Below, piece after piece: positions 18,759 through 28,397 of a DNA stretch of 56,349 nt. The translations under genes were made by a program, and so were the position numbers. The notes beneath the pieces were generated by a model. That model saw only the letters and a program-made list of their open reading frames with translations. It did no database searches and was not told where the DNA came from. Position 1 is the stretch's first letter, and each line of letters opens with the position of its first letter. The stretch is taken from assembly GCA_018401995.1 (NCBI GenBank), contig JAGYJR010000012.1:1-56349 (forward strand), read 5' to 3'. This stretch comes from Flavobacterium sp. (lineage in GTDB: Bacteria; Bacteroidota; Bacteroidia; Flavobacteriales; Flavobacteriaceae).

Positions 18759-19253
18759 TCACCTAACACCCAACTCAATCACTTCTAATTGCTGAATTTT
18801 ATCACCATCTATTTCGAAGCGCAACATCGTTCTTACTTGATGAAATCCGTGTTTTCCTGCTGCTCCGGGATTCATATGTAGTAAATTCAATTGTTTATCA
18901 AATTGTACTTTTAAAATATGTGAATGACCACAAATAAACAATTTAGGTGGATTTTTCTTAATTTCTTCCCGAATGGCAACATTGTATTTTCCTGGGTAAC
19001 CACCAATGTGTGTAATCCAAACATCAACACCTTCACAAAAAAAACGATTGTTCAACGGAAACTCTTTTCTAGCTTCATGATTGTCAATATTACCAAAAAC
19101 AGCACGTAATGATTTTAGTTTTTTTATCGTGTCCGTAACCATTAAATCACCAATATCACCGGCATGCCAAACTTCATCCGCTTGGTTTATATATTTTAAA
19201 ATGACATCATCAATATGACTGTGCGTATCAGATAACAAAAGAATTTTCTTCAT
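18759..19253 (-). CDS. YfcE/MJ0936-type metallophosphoesterase
   Basis: A 164-residue calcineurin-like phosphodiesterase. The two-metal site is readable in order: LLSDTHSHIDD (residues 5-15), WHAGDIGDL, VFGNIDNHE, WITHIGGYPG and FICGHSHILK. This small type hydrolyses phosphodiesters such as cyclic nucleotides or artificial substrates in vitro; the true substrate is unknown. Divergent from truA and convergent with DUF4293; transcribed alone. Confidence 0.92.
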   Translation of the reverse strand: MKKILLLSDTHSHIDDVILKYINQADEVWHAGDIGDLMVTDTIKKLKSLRAVFGNIDNHEARKEFPLNNRFFCEGVDVWITHIGGYPGKYNVAIREEIKKNPPKLFICGHSHILKVQFDKQLNLLHMNPGAAGKHGFHQVRTMLRFEIDGDKIQQLEVIELGVR

Positions 19254-19371
19254 AAGACAAAATTAAGTTTTTATTATCACAATTTGAAAGGAACATTACT
19301 ATTGAATTTTGTAAATTTGCAAGCTATCGAAAAAATTGAACACTAATTTACTGAATACTGATCACTATATT

Positions 19372-20118
19372 TTGAGATATTTCATCGAATTTGCCTACAA
19401 CGGAAAAAATTACCACGGTTTTCAAAGTCAACCTGATGCAGCTTCTGTACAGGAAACTCTGGAAAAGGCGCTTTCTACTTTACTTCGTGAAACTATTGCA
19501 ATTGTTGGTGCCGGAAGAACTGATTCAGGTGTTCACGCCAAACAAATGTTCGCTCATTTTGATACCGAACAAACATTGGACGATGTTATGTTAACCAAAA
19601 AACTCAATTCCTTTTTACCTATTGATATTGTAGTTTACCGTATTTTTGAAGTCAGCAAGGAAGCTCATGCTCGATTTGACGCTACTAGTCGCACTTACGA
19701 GTATTACATTCACAACCAAAAAGATGCGTTTATTCAAGACGGAAGTTGGTATTATTACAATCCATTGAATGTTGCTGAAATGAATGCTGCTTGTAAAATT
19801 TTATTTGAATACACCGATTTTGAATGCTTTTCCAAAGTTCACACCGATGTCAATACGTTCATTTGCAAGATAACAGAAGCTCATTGGGAACAAAACGGAA
19901 AAGAATTAAAATTTACCATAACCGCTGATCGTTTTCTTCGAAATATGGTTAGAGCTATTGTAGGAACCATGGTTAACATTGGTATAGGTAAAATTGAAGT
20001 TACTGATTTACGCTCAATCATAGAAAGCAAAAACCGAAGTCAAGCCGGATTTTCAGTTCCCGCTCACGGATTGTATTTGGTGAAAGTAAAATATCCTTTT
20101 TTAGAGAATAGAGGTTAG
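19372..20118 (+). CDS. truA: tRNA pseudouridine synthase A
   Basis: Makes pseudouridine at positions 38-40 of the tRNA anticodon arm. The catalytic aspartate lies in GAGRTDSGVHAKQMFAHFD (residues about 45-63 from this start); FAYNGKNYHGFQSQ at the N-terminus and the C-terminal VRAIVGTMVNIG are also typical. The frame is open from a TTG at 19336, but homologues begin at (M)RYFIEF, so I choose the TTG at 19372. A TAAATTTG box at 19312-19319 is a likely -7 element. The ABC exporter follows after a 100-base low-complexity spacer. Confidence 0.94.
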   Translation: MRYFIEFAYNGKNYHGFQSQPDAASVQETLEKALSTLLRETIAIVGAGRTDSGVHAKQMFAHFDTEQTLDDVMLTKKLNSFLPIDIVVYRIFEVSKEAHARFDATSRTYEYYIHNQKDAFIQDGSWYYYNPLNVAEMNAACKILFEYTDFECFSKVHTDVNTFICKITEAHWEQNGKELKFTITADRFLRNMVRAIVGTMVNIGIGKIEVTDLRSIIESKNRSQAGFSVPAHGLYLVKVKYPFLENRG

Positions 20119-20122
20119 AAGA

Positions 20123-20219
20123 TAGATGGCAGATAACAGATGGCAGACAACAGATAGCAGATAACAGACAGCATAAAATAAACAATAAACAACAAACCAT
20201 AAACCATAAACAACAATAA
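20123..20219. repeat. Low-complexity spacer of short degenerate repeats
   Basis: Between truA and the ABC exporter: first several imperfect copies of a CAGATAACAGATGG-like unit, then AAACAATAAACAAC/AAACCATAAAC units. No coding potential on the plus strand. Similar short decaying repeats occur at 1083-1165 and 23680-23710 (AGTAAAAAGTACAAAGT), and look like a genome-wide habit of this organism's spacers. Confidence 0.6.
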
Positions 20220-21974
20220 ATGAAAGTAATTCGTTCCAAATCTTTAAAACAAGTATTGCAATTTGCCAAACCTTATCAAAAAAGGTTCAATTGGGTGATT
20301 GCTTGGGCGATATTTCTTTCTGTTTTTGCTGCAGTAAGACCTTATGTATTTCAGGAAATTATTGATAACTATCTGTTAAAAGCTGGAAACATCAATGGTT
20401 TTACATTTTTTGTATTGATAATGGCAACCATTTTAATTGCTGAAGTTGTTGCGCAATTTTATTTCACTTACTGGTCTAATTGGTTAGGACAAGACATCAT
20501 TAGAGACATTCGAAACAAGTTATTCAAACATATCACTTCATTCAAAATGAAGTATTTTGACAACGAACCTGTTGGAAAATTAGTCACTAGATCAGTTTCT
20601 GATATCGAATCTATTGCCAGTATTTTTAGTCAAGGACTTTTCATGATTGTCAGTGATTTACTAAAAATGTTGATTGTTCTAGTTTTTATGTTCTTTGTAA
20701 ATTGGAAAATTTCCTTAATCGTAGTTGCTATTATGCCCATTATTATTGTTGCTACGAATATCTTCCAAAAAAAGATGAAAGTAGCATTTAATGAAGTGCG
20801 AAATGAAGTTTCTAACCTCAATACTTTTGTGCAAGAACGTTTGACTGGAATGAAAATTGTCCAACTTTTCAATCGAGAAGCTATTGAATTGGAAAAATTC
20901 AAAACGATTAACCAAAAACACAACAAAGCTTGGTTGAAAAACATTTTGTACAACTCGATTTTCTTCCCAATTGCTGATATCATTTCAAATATTACATTAG
21001 GACTAGTAGTTTATTTTGGCGCATTATTTATCATCCAAGGTGATACAGAAACTACTATTGGACATTTGATATCATTTAACATGTATATTTCCATGTTATA
21101 TAACCCATTGCGTCAAATTGCGGATAAATTTAACGTCATGCAAATGGGAATTGTAGCTGCCGAACGTGTTTTCGATATTCTTGAAACCGAAAGTCAAATT
21201 CAGAATAAAGGAACTATTGAAGCAAAAAATTTCAAAGGTGACTTACTATTTCAAGATGTGCGTTTTAGTTATGTAAAAGACGAGGAAGTACTAAAAGGCA
21301 TTAACCTAAAAGTAAATGCTGGTGAAACCATTGCTATTGTTGGTAGCACTGGAGCGGGAAAATCTACTATTATCAATTTATTGAACCGTTTCTACGAAAT
21401 TGACTCTGGAGAAATTACCATTGACGGTAGAAACATCAACGAATACACGTTAGAAAGTCTGCGAAAACAAATTGCTGTAGTGTTACAAGATGTTTTCCTT
21501 TTTGCGGACACCATTTACAATAATATTACGTTGTACAATGCTGAAATTACCAAAGAAATGGTTATCAATGCTGCCAAAGAAATTGGTATTCACGAATTTA
21601 TTATGAGTTTACCGAATGGCTACCAATACAACGTAAAAGAACGCGGCGTGATGTTATCTTCTGGTCAACGCCAATTAATTGCATTCTTACGAGCGTACAT
21701 CAGCAATCCGCATATTTTAATTATGGATGAAGCCACTTCTTCAATTGATACCTATTCAGAAGAAATGTTGCAACGCGCCACAGAAACCATTACTAAAGGT
21801 AGAACCTCAATTGTAATCGCCCACCGATTAGCAACCATCATGAACGCCAGCAAAATTATAGTAATGGACAAAGGTCAAATCGTAGAAGAAGGCAAACATA
21901 CCGACTTAATTCTAAAAGAAAATGGCTATTACAAGAAATTGTATGATTCACAGTTTTCATTGGTAATTGATTAG
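20220..21974 (+). CDS. MsbA/MDR-type ABC exporter (fused permease and ATPase)
   Basis: 584 residues. The N-terminal half is a six-helix exporter domain (segments at about 20-40, 60-80, 135-180 and 245-290). The C-terminal half is the ATPase: Walker A VGSTGAGKSTI near residue 378, Q-loop VVLQDVFLFAD, signature LSSGQRQLIAFLRA near 477, Walker B ILIMDEATSSID, and the switch histidine in IVIAHRLAT. Half-transporters of this type work as homo- or heterodimers exporting lipids, drugs or peptides; the substrate cannot be told. It stands alone, read in the direction of truA. Confidence 0.94.
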   Translation: MKVIRSKSLKQVLQFAKPYQKRFNWVIAWAIFLSVFAAVRPYVFQEIIDNYLLKAGNINGFTFFVLIMATILIAEVVAQFYFTYWSNWLGQDIIRDIRNKLFKHITSFKMKYFDNEPVGKLVTRSVSDIESIASIFSQGLFMIVSDLLKMLIVLVFMFFVNWKISLIVVAIMPIIIVATNIFQKKMKVAFNEVRNEVSNLNTFVQERLTGMKIVQLFNREAIELEKFKTINQKHNKAWLKNILYNSIFFPIADIISNITLGLVVYFGALFIIQGDTETTIGHLISFNMYISMLYNPLRQIADKFNVMQMGIVAAERVFDILETESQIQNKGTIEAKNFKGDLLFQDVRFSYVKDEEVLKGINLKVNAGETIAIVGSTGAGKSTIINLLNRFYEIDSGEITIDGRNINEYTLESLRKQIAVVLQDVFLFADTIYNNITLYNAEITKEMVINAAKEIGIHEFIMSLPNGYQYNVKERGVMLSSGQRQLIAFLRAYISNPHILIMDEATSSIDTYSEEMLQRATETITKGRTSIVIAHRLATIMNASKIIVMDKGQIVEEGKHTDLILKENGYYKKLYDSQFSLVID

Positions 21975-22291
21975 TTTTCTTAGTCGCAGTCACGGTCTTC
22001 AGTCGCAGTTTGTCATGCTGTTAAGTATCTCTTGAACAAACGATACGTTTTTAAAACACAGATTTCTTAGTGTTCCTCGTGCTTTCCTTGTGTGCTTTGT
22101 GGTTAAAATTTACACAGAGATTCACAGAGTTTTTTTTGATTTGCTATGTTTTGAAAGAGCTACACTGAGACGTTTTACTTTTTGAAAGTGATTTTGAATT
22201 TGTCCTTGAAATTGTTCTTGACCTTGCACTTGTTTTAAAATAATTCCTTAAATTCGCAACTTATAAATAAAACTGAAATACTTTATACAAA
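21975..22291. other. Gene-free spacer before lpdA
   Basis: 317 bases with no credible gene. It contains degenerate direct repeats of the type ACACAGAG-ATTCACAGAG and TGTGCTTTGTGG, similar to those in other spacers here, and a TAAATTCG box near 22,250 that could be part of the lpdA promoter. No clear terminator for the exporter gene was found. Confidence 0.5.
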
Positions 22292-23680
22292 ATGAAATAC
22301 GATATCATAGTTTTAGGAAGTGGTCCTGGTGGTTATGTAACTGCTATTAGAGCATCGCAATTAGGCTTTAAAGTAGCCGTAATTGAAAAAGAAAATTTGG
22401 GTGGAATTTGTTTGAATTGGGGTTGTATTCCAACGAAAGCATTATTAAAATCGGCTCAAGTTTTTGATTACCTAAAACATGCATCAGATTACGGATTAAC
22501 CGTTAAGGAATTTGATAAAGACTTCAATGCTGTAGTAAAACGTTCTCGTGACGTAGCAGATGGAATGAGCAAAGGCGTTCAATTCTTAATGAAGAAAAAC
22601 AAAATCGACGTAATTGATGGTTTTGGAAAAGTAAAACCAGGAAAAAAAGTTGACGTTACAGCTGCTGACGGAAAAGTTACTGAATATTCAGCAGATCATA
22701 TCATCATTGCTACAGGAGCACGTTCTCGTGAATTACCAAACTTACCACAAGATGGTAAAAAAGTAATCGGTTACCGCCAAGCGATGACATTAGCTGAGCA
22801 ACCAAAGAAAATGATTGTAGTAGGTTCGGGTGCGATTGGAGTTGAGTTTGCTCATTTCTATAATGCCATGGGAACTGAAGTTACCATCGTAGAATTCATG
22901 CCAAACGTAGTTCCAGTAGAAGATGAAGACATCTCAAAACAATTTGAGCGTTCGTTGAAAAAATCAGGAATTACTGTAATGACGAACTCTTCTGTGGAAA
23001 GAATCGATACTTCTGGAAACGGAGTTAAAGCATTCGTAAAAACCGCAAAAGGAGAAGAAGTTTTAGAAGCAGATATTTTATTATCAGCCGTTGGAATTAA
23101 AACGAACATCGAAAACATTGGATTAGAAGAAACAGGAATTGCTGTTGATAAAGATAAAATTTTAGTAAACGGATATTACCAAACTAATGTTCCAGGTTAC
23201 TATGCTATTGGTGATGTAACACCTGGACAAGCTTTAGCTCACGTGGCTTCTGCTGAAGGTATTTTATGTGTGGAAAAAATCGCAGGTTTACATGTTGAGC
23301 CATTAGATTACGGTAACATTCCAGGTTGTACATATGCAACTCCAGAAATTGCTTCTGTGGGTATGACTGAAAAACAAGCAAAAGAAAAAGGATACGAATT
23401 GAAAATTGGTAAATTCCCATTCTCAGCTTCAGGAAAAGCAAAAGCAGCTGGAACACCAGATGGATTTGTAAAAGTAATTTTTGATGCAAAATATGGCGAA
23501 TGGTTAGGTTGCCACATGATTGGTGCCGGCGTTACTGATATGATTGCAGAAGCCGTTGTAGCTCGTAAATTAGAAACTACAGGACACGAAATCTTAAAAG
23601 CCGTTCATCCACACCCTACTATGAGTGAAGCAGTTATGGAAGCTGTAGCTGAAGCGTATGGTGAAGTTATTCACTTATAA
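22292..23680 (+). CDS. lpdA: Dihydrolipoyl dehydrogenase (E3)
   Basis: FAD-dependent E3 subunit that reoxidises the lipoyl groups of pyruvate, 2-oxoglutarate and branched-chain dehydrogenase complexes. Seen in order: the FAD-binding VLGSGPGGYVTAIRA (residues 6-20), the redox disulfide GGICLNWGCIPTKALLK (about 37-53), the NAD-binding VVGSGAIGVEFAHFY (about 178), the second FAD motif YAIGDVTPGQALAH, and the C-terminal base HPHPTMSEAVMEA. 462 residues is typical. No E1 or E2 genes are nearby, so it may serve several complexes. Confidence 0.96.
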   Translation: MKYDIIVLGSGPGGYVTAIRASQLGFKVAVIEKENLGGICLNWGCIPTKALLKSAQVFDYLKHASDYGLTVKEFDKDFNAVVKRSRDVADGMSKGVQFLMKKNKIDVIDGFGKVKPGKKVDVTAADGKVTEYSADHIIIATGARSRELPNLPQDGKKVIGYRQAMTLAEQPKKMIVVGSGAIGVEFAHFYNAMGTEVTIVEFMPNVVPVEDEDISKQFERSLKKSGITVMTNSSVERIDTSGNGVKAFVKTAKGEEVLEADILLSAVGIKTNIENIGLEETGIAVDKDKILVNGYYQTNVPGYYAIGDVTPGQALAHVASAEGILCVEKIAGLHVEPLDYGNIPGCTYATPEIASVGMTEKQAKEKGYELKIGKFPFSASGKAKAAGTPDGFVKVIFDAKYGEWLGCHMIGAGVTDMIAEAVVARKLETTGHEILKAVHPHPTMSEAVMEAVAEAYGEVIHL

Positions 23681-23725
23681 GTAAAAAGTACAAAGTAAAA
23701 AGATAAAAGTACAAAGTATATTGAG

Positions 23726-23760
23726 AAATCCGATTTGTGAAAGCAGGTCGGATTTTTTTT
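23726..23760 (+). terminator. Terminator after lpdA
   Basis: Stem AAATCCGA (23726-23733) with TCGGATTT (23748-23755), a 14-base loop, and a run of eight T to 23760. Confidence 0.8.
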
Positions 23761-23851
23761 GTAAATAGAATTTGACATACAGGTATTTTCATTATATTAG
23801 AGAAGAGAAAACTTAAAACTTTTCAAATATTAAAACTAATTGACGAACATT

Positions 23852-24553
23852 TTGAAAAAAAAACATTTCATATTATTTATCTTGTTCTTAAATTCACTAA
23901 ATTCTTTTACCCAAAACAGCATTGAATTAGTTCCATGTGATTGTAGTGAAGAAAATGGATTTACAATGTTTTTGTTAGATAGAGCTAAACCAAAAGTTTT
24001 AACTGAACAAAAAATTAAACAAATAGAAAAATATTTAGAGAAAGATAAAATGATTATTTTTAATAATTCTGATTTCCTTAAAATTGAGTACACAAATATT
24101 TTTGGACAAATAATCGATACAACTTATATGAACGCCAGAAGCCTAACTGATGTAAAATTATGTATAAATAAATTTACTGATTACCAAAAAAAATCTCTAA
24201 TTAGAGAATCAATACAAAAAAACCGAAAATGGATTTTAGAAACGACTTGGGGCGATTTTACTTTTGAATCTGACAAATTCATTTTAACTCCAAAAAATGG
24301 ATTTTTTAAGTATAAGTATTACTTAAACGGAAAAAAAATAAAATCTGGTAAAATAGAAATCACAAAACTTATTACTGATAAAATAGCATTATTTGAGCGT
24401 AAATTGAATTTAATGCAAAATGCTAGTCGTGGATGTAGTTTCGGAATTAGTTATAGACTAAACAACGGAACAGAAAAGATCAATTTTCAAGACAATAGTT
24501 GTTCTGGATTTACTAATAATCAGTTGTTGACTGAATTAAAAATTTTGAATTAA
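23852..24553 (+). CDS. Exported protein of unknown function (TTG start)
   Basis: 233 residues from a TTG at 23852; an upstream TTG at 23840 is also in frame, but the later start gives the better signal peptide (KKKHFILFILFLNSLNSFTQ). The mature N-terminus has CDCSEENG, and a late pair of cysteines occurs in ASRGCSFGISY and DNSCSGFT, which could form disulfides outside the cytoplasm. The coding region is very AT-rich. It lies alone between lpdA and the DUF3494 locus. No family recognised. Confidence 0.65.
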   Translation: MKKKHFILFILFLNSLNSFTQNSIELVPCDCSEENGFTMFLLDRAKPKVLTEQKIKQIEKYLEKDKMIIFNNSDFLKIEYTNIFGQIIDTTYMNARSLTDVKLCINKFTDYQKKSLIRESIQKNRKWILETTWGDFTFESDKFILTPKNGFFKYKYYLNGKKIKSGKIEITKLITDKIALFERKLNLMQNASRGCSFGISYRLNNGTEKINFQDNSCSGFTNNQLLTELKILN

Positions 24554-24682
24554 AAACCCCGATTGCGCGGAATTGCATTCCGAGCCCACAAAGTAAACCT
24601 AAAACCAAATCCGATTTGAAATTCAAGTCTGATTTGTTTTACAAAACACAACAAGTGAACAATGTAACATAATGCTTCTTTT

Positions 24683-24719
24683 ATGTAACAACCATGAGGG
24701 AATATAAGTTGACCTTTGT
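24683..24719 (+). promoter_or_regulatory. Bipartite promoter-like element upstream of the first DUF3494 gene
   Basis: ATGTAACA (24683-24690), 21 bases, then ACCTTTGT (24712-24719), about 35 bases before the start codon. The same two blocks with the same spacing precede the second DUF3494 gene and, with one changed base (ATATAACA), the small stress-type cluster at 34532. A TAAC block upstream with a CTTTG block downstream resembles an ECF-type promoter. A further AATGTAACAT copy is at 24661-24670. Confidence 0.55.
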
Positions 24720-24754
24720 CAAGTAGAAATTAATCTACAATAGATACTTATATC

Positions 24755-26362
24755 ATGGGACAAAAATTACTTTTAAAAATGGGAATAATGCTATTCTTAA
24801 TTCCGTTATTCCATTTTGGCCAATCCCCTACTTTAGGAACGGCTGCAGATTTTGTACTTTTTACTTCTGTTGGGGCAGTTACTAATACAGGTATTACACA
24901 CCTAACAGGAAATGTAGGAACCAATAGTGGTTCAAGTACTGGATTTGGCAATGTAGATGGCGTAATGCACGATGGAAACGGAACAAGCGCTCAATGTGCT
25001 GCTGATTTACTTTTAGCTTATAACGAACTTAATAGCGCTATTCCAGATTATTTTCCAGCTTCTTTATTAGGAAACGGACAAATTCTAACCGCTGGAATTT
25101 ATTCTATTCCAAGTACGGCTTCTTTAAACCTCAACCTGATATTAGATGCGCAAAATGATCCTAGCGCTGTTTTTATTTTTCAAATAGAAGGTGCTTTTTC
25201 ATCTGCTGCTAATTCAGAAGTAAGTTTAGTTAATGGGGCTCAAGCTTGTAATGTGTTTTGGAAAATTGAAGGTTTAGTAGATTTAGCCACTGGAACCAGT
25301 ATGAAAGGAACAATTGTTGCCAATAATGCGGGAATAAACATTAATACTGGAGCTGTATTGGAAGGAAGAGCTTTATCTACTACAGGAGCCATTTCGGTTG
25401 ATGGTATTTTAGCTTACAAACCTATTGGTTGTGGTAGTATTGTTTTAAACGGACCAACCGCTCCTGATCTTAATAGTGCTATTTGTTACGCTATTTTTTC
25501 AAGTAACGGTTCTGTTACTAACGCTGGAGTAACCTTTGTTACTGGAGATGTGGGTACAAATGTAGGTTTAACAACTGGTTTTGATGAATTAAATGTTACC
25601 GGAGAAATTCACCCAATTCCCGATACTTCAACGGCTGATGCTGCTAATGACTTACTGATAGCCTATAACTATCTTAATGTATTGCCTTATGACATTGAAT
25701 TATTATACCCAGCTCAGTTTGGTAATGATTTAGTGCTAACACCACATACCTATTTACTTAATGCAGCTACTGTATTAACGAATACAGTTTATTTAAATGC
25801 GCAAGATAATCCTGATGCGGTTTTTGTTATTAAAATTAATGGCGCACTTTCTACAAGTACGTATGCCAAAGTGCTGCTTCTTAATGGTGCCCAAGCTAAA
25901 AATGTATATTGGAAAATAGAAGGTGCAGTAGCAATCAGTGATTATTCCGAATTTAAAGGAACTATTATTGGTAACAATGGTGCGATTGACTTATTAACTG
26001 GTGTTCAATTAGACGGTAGAGCCATGACTACAACTGGCGCTTTGAGCACAGCAGCCGTTACTGTAACTATGACTGAAGGTTGTGAAACATTGGGAGGAAT
26101 AGACCATACACTCCAAAAAAAAGCAGTTATTTTCTATCCAAATCCATTCAATAATGTAATAAACTTGACTATAAACGATACATCTTATTTAAATAATGCT
26201 GAATTAAGCATTTACGATGTTTCAGGAAGAGAGATATATCGTGTAACCCTATCAAATTTAACCATGCAACTAGATTTAAGTAATTTGTCTTCGGGAACTT
26301 ATTTTTATAAAATAAATAGCTCGAACAAAACCATTCAATTTGGGGGAATGGTGGCAAAATAA
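24755..26362 (+). CDS. Double DUF3494 (ice-binding-like) protein with T9SS sorting domain
   Basis: 535 residues. A signal peptide (MGIMLFLIPLFHFGQ) is followed by two DUF3494 domains. The first, residues about 26-225, is canonical: AADFVLFTSVGAVTNTGITH, then GNVGTNSG, LDAQNDPSAVFIFQIEGAF, NVFWKIEG and KGTIVANNAGI. The second, about 235-450, is more diverged but keeps GDVGTNVG, LNAQDNPDAVFVIKI, NVYWKIEG and KGTIIGNNGAI. The C-terminal 75 residues (FYPNPFNNVINLTI, SIYDVSGREIY, SGTYFYKI) form a type A sorting domain for type IX secretion, so the protein is probably surface bound or released. DUF3494 proteins include ice-binding proteins, but many have no proven ice activity. A terminator follows. 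Confidence 0.92.
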   Translation: MGQKLLLKMGIMLFLIPLFHFGQSPTLGTAADFVLFTSVGAVTNTGITHLTGNVGTNSGSSTGFGNVDGVMHDGNGTSAQCAADLLLAYNELNSAIPDYFPASLLGNGQILTAGIYSIPSTASLNLNLILDAQNDPSAVFIFQIEGAFSSAANSEVSLVNGAQACNVFWKIEGLVDLATGTSMKGTIVANNAGININTGAVLEGRALSTTGAISVDGILAYKPIGCGSIVLNGPTAPDLNSAICYAIFSSNGSVTNAGVTFVTGDVGTNVGLTTGFDELNVTGEIHPIPDTSTADAANDLLIAYNYLNVLPYDIELLYPAQFGNDLVLTPHTYLLNAATVLTNTVYLNAQDNPDAVFVIKINGALSTSTYAKVLLLNGAQAKNVYWKIEGAVAISDYSEFKGTIIGNNGAIDLLTGVQLDGRAMTTTGALSTAAVTVTMTEGCETLGGIDHTLQKKAVIFYPNPFNNVINLTINDTSYLNNAELSIYDVSGREIYRVTLSNLTMQLDLSNLSSGTYFYKINSSNKTIQFGGMVAK

Positions 26363-26390
26363 TTTTTAACTAACTGTTATGAGTTAATAA

Positions 26391-26417
26391 AAAACCACAG
26401 CAATTTGTTGTGGTTTT
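26391..26417 (+). terminator. Terminator after the first DUF3494 gene
   Basis: Stem AAAACCACA (26391-26399) with TGTGGTTTT (26409-26417) and a following T-run. It separates the first DUF3494 gene from the second, which has its own promoter-like element. Confidence 0.85.
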
Positions 26418-26547
26418 TTTTAATTTACTATTTAGATTAAAAGTTTTTTATACTAATCCGTATGCTTTTAATACGTGTTCAACCTGAACTGCAACAAGTT
26501 AGCATTTAATATTTAACATGTGAAATGTATAATTCTAATCCTAATAA

Positions 26548-26584
26548 ATGTAACATTATTTCCTTTGTTTGAATTGACCTTTGT
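26548..26584 (+). promoter_or_regulatory. Bipartite promoter-like element upstream of the second DUF3494 gene
   Basis: ATGTAACA (26548-26555), 21 bases, ACCTTTGT (26577-26584), with TTG directly before ACCTTTGT as in the first DUF3494 gene. It ends 16 bases before the ATG at 26601, which would give a very short leader if it is the core promoter. Confidence 0.55.
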
Positions 26585-26600
26585 TTATAAATATAATATC

Positions 26601-28361
26601 ATGAAACAAAAAAACTTTCTAGTAACTATTGCGATAGTTTTAGCTACTTTAATTATTGGTTGCGCAGATGATGACTTTCAAGAAACAGTTGGCGTTTGCC
26701 CAATGGTTATTGCAACAAATCCTGCAGACTTAGCAACCAATGTTCCTCTAAACCAAGTAATCACAGTTACTTTCAATGAGGAAATGAACCAATCGACAAT
26801 AAATTCGACTTCTTTTATCGTAACTGGTGCTTCAACTATTGGAGGAACAATTACTTATTCTGGCGTTACTGCTACCTTTACTCCTACTGGAAACTTAACC
26901 ACAAACACTACTTATGTAGTACGAATTACAACTGCTGTCAAAGATCCGCAAGGAAATGCGCTGCAAGAAGATTATCTCTTTTCATTTAGTACGGGAGCAA
27001 CATTACAACCACTCGTAATTGCAACAAGCCCAACACCTAATGAAACTGGGGTAGTATTGAACAAAATAGTTAGCGCTACATTCAACATGCCAATGGATCC
27101 AGCAACTATTACTACTACAACATTTACCTTAAAACAAGGAGCCAATACCATTACTGGTGTGGTAACGTATTCAAATAATACAGCCTTTTTTACTCCAAAT
27201 GCAAACTTAACCGCTAATACTGTTTATACCGCTACTGTTACAACTGGAGCAAATAATATGGCTGGTGTTGGTTTAGCCAATGATTATGTTTGGAATTTTA
27301 CAACTGGAACTATTGTAGCTCCAAAAGTAATTCTAACCGATCCAGAGAATAATGAAACAGGAGTTTCAGTTGATAAAGTTGTAACCGCAACTTTTGACAT
27401 GCCAATGGATCCATTAACCATTACTGATTTAACTTTTACGCTGAAACAAGGAACAACTCCTATTACAGGTGCTGTAAGTTATAGTGGAAATACGGCGTCT
27501 TTCACACCTGCAAATCCACTTTTAGCTAATACAACTTTCACAGCTACAATTACAACAGGAGCCAAAAATGTGGCTGGTGTTTCAATTGCTAATAATTATG
27601 TTTGGAATTTTACAACCATAAATAGCTCTGGAGGTCCTGATTTAGGTTCAGCATCACCATTTGGCGCATTTGGAGGAAACGCAGGAATTACAAATGAAGG
27701 AATAAACACAGTAATCAACGGAAGTATTGCAACAACTGCAGCTTCAACTTTAGTTACTGGTTTCCATGATGCTACTGCTATTTACACAGAAACACCTTTA
27801 AATGTAGGGAATGTAACAGGAGCTATTTTTACAGCACCACCAATGCCTGGAACTGCAACTTCTTTTGCAATTGCACAACAAGGTTTAGCAGACGCTAATG
27901 CAGCCTATTTAAGTATTTCACCAGCTTCAATGCCAGGCGGAATTGATCCTGGTGCAGGAGAACTTGGCGGATTAACTTTAGCGCCTGGTGTATACAAATC
28001 AGATAGCGGAACGTTCAATATTTCAAATGGTAACTTAACGCTTGATGCGCAAGGTGATCCAAATGCAGTATGGGTTTTTCAAACAGCTGCTGGATTAACT
28101 GTAGGAATTGCAGGACCAACTGGTGCTAAAAGTGTTACCTTAATTAATGGTGCTTTACCTAAAAATGTATTTTGGTATGTAGGAAGTTCAGCAACTATTA
28201 ACGGTGCTGGTGGTGGAACAATGGTTGGAACAATTATAGCCAATTCAGGAGTTTCCATTTCAACAGCTGGTAATGCAGTACAAACGGTTTTGAACGGTAG
28301 AGCGTTATCGTTGATTTCATCGGTAACTATGGTTAATACGACCATTAACGTTCCTCAATAA
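26601..28361 (+). CDS. Lipoprotein with three SbsA-type Ig-like repeats and a DUF3494 domain
   Basis: 586 residues from the ATG at 26601; an upstream in-frame ATG at 26520 would place 27 extra residues before a good signal peptide and overlap the promoter-like element. The signal ends in a lipobox (LIIGCADD, Cys at about residue 18). Three Ig-like domains of the SbsA/Big_5 type start near 32, 136 and 240, each with ATNP or TSP, a V.ATF..PMDP stretch and a closing WNFTTG; repeats 2 and 3 are very alike, suggesting recent duplication. The DUF3494 domain (about 348-586) has FGAFGGNAGITNEG, LDAQGDPNAVWVFQ and VGTIIANSGVS. Likely a surface lipoprotein with the DUF3494 head held out on an Ig stalk. 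OmpA follows 36 bases later. Confidence 0.9.
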   Translation: MKQKNFLVTIAIVLATLIIGCADDDFQETVGVCPMVIATNPADLATNVPLNQVITVTFNEEMNQSTINSTSFIVTGASTIGGTITYSGVTATFTPTGNLTTNTTYVVRITTAVKDPQGNALQEDYLFSFSTGATLQPLVIATSPTPNETGVVLNKIVSATFNMPMDPATITTTTFTLKQGANTITGVVTYSNNTAFFTPNANLTANTVYTATVTTGANNMAGVGLANDYVWNFTTGTIVAPKVILTDPENNETGVSVDKVVTATFDMPMDPLTITDLTFTLKQGTTPITGAVSYSGNTASFTPANPLLANTTFTATITTGAKNVAGVSIANNYVWNFTTINSSGGPDLGSASPFGAFGGNAGITNEGINTVINGSIATTAASTLVTGFHDATAIYTETPLNVGNVTGAIFTAPPMPGTATSFAIAQQGLADANAAYLSISPASMPGGIDPGAGELGGLTLAPGVYKSDSGTFNISNGNLTLDAQGDPNAVWVFQTAAGLTVGIAGPTGAKSVTLINGALPKNVFWYVGSSATINGAGGGTMVGTIIANSGVSISTAGNAVQTVLNGRALSLISSVTMVNTTINVPQ

Positions 28362-28397
28362 TAAATGTCTTTACAAAAGATAGCTAAATCATAAAAT

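Noticed and set aside
20123..20219. CRISPR array
   Set aside because: The repeat units are short, degenerate and without unique spacers; it is simple-sequence spacer DNA.
24559..24590. Hairpin CGGAAT-TGC-ATTCCG as a terminator or RNA element
   Set aside because: Only six base pairs with no T-run; it may help end the upstream transcript, but the evidence is too weak to call.
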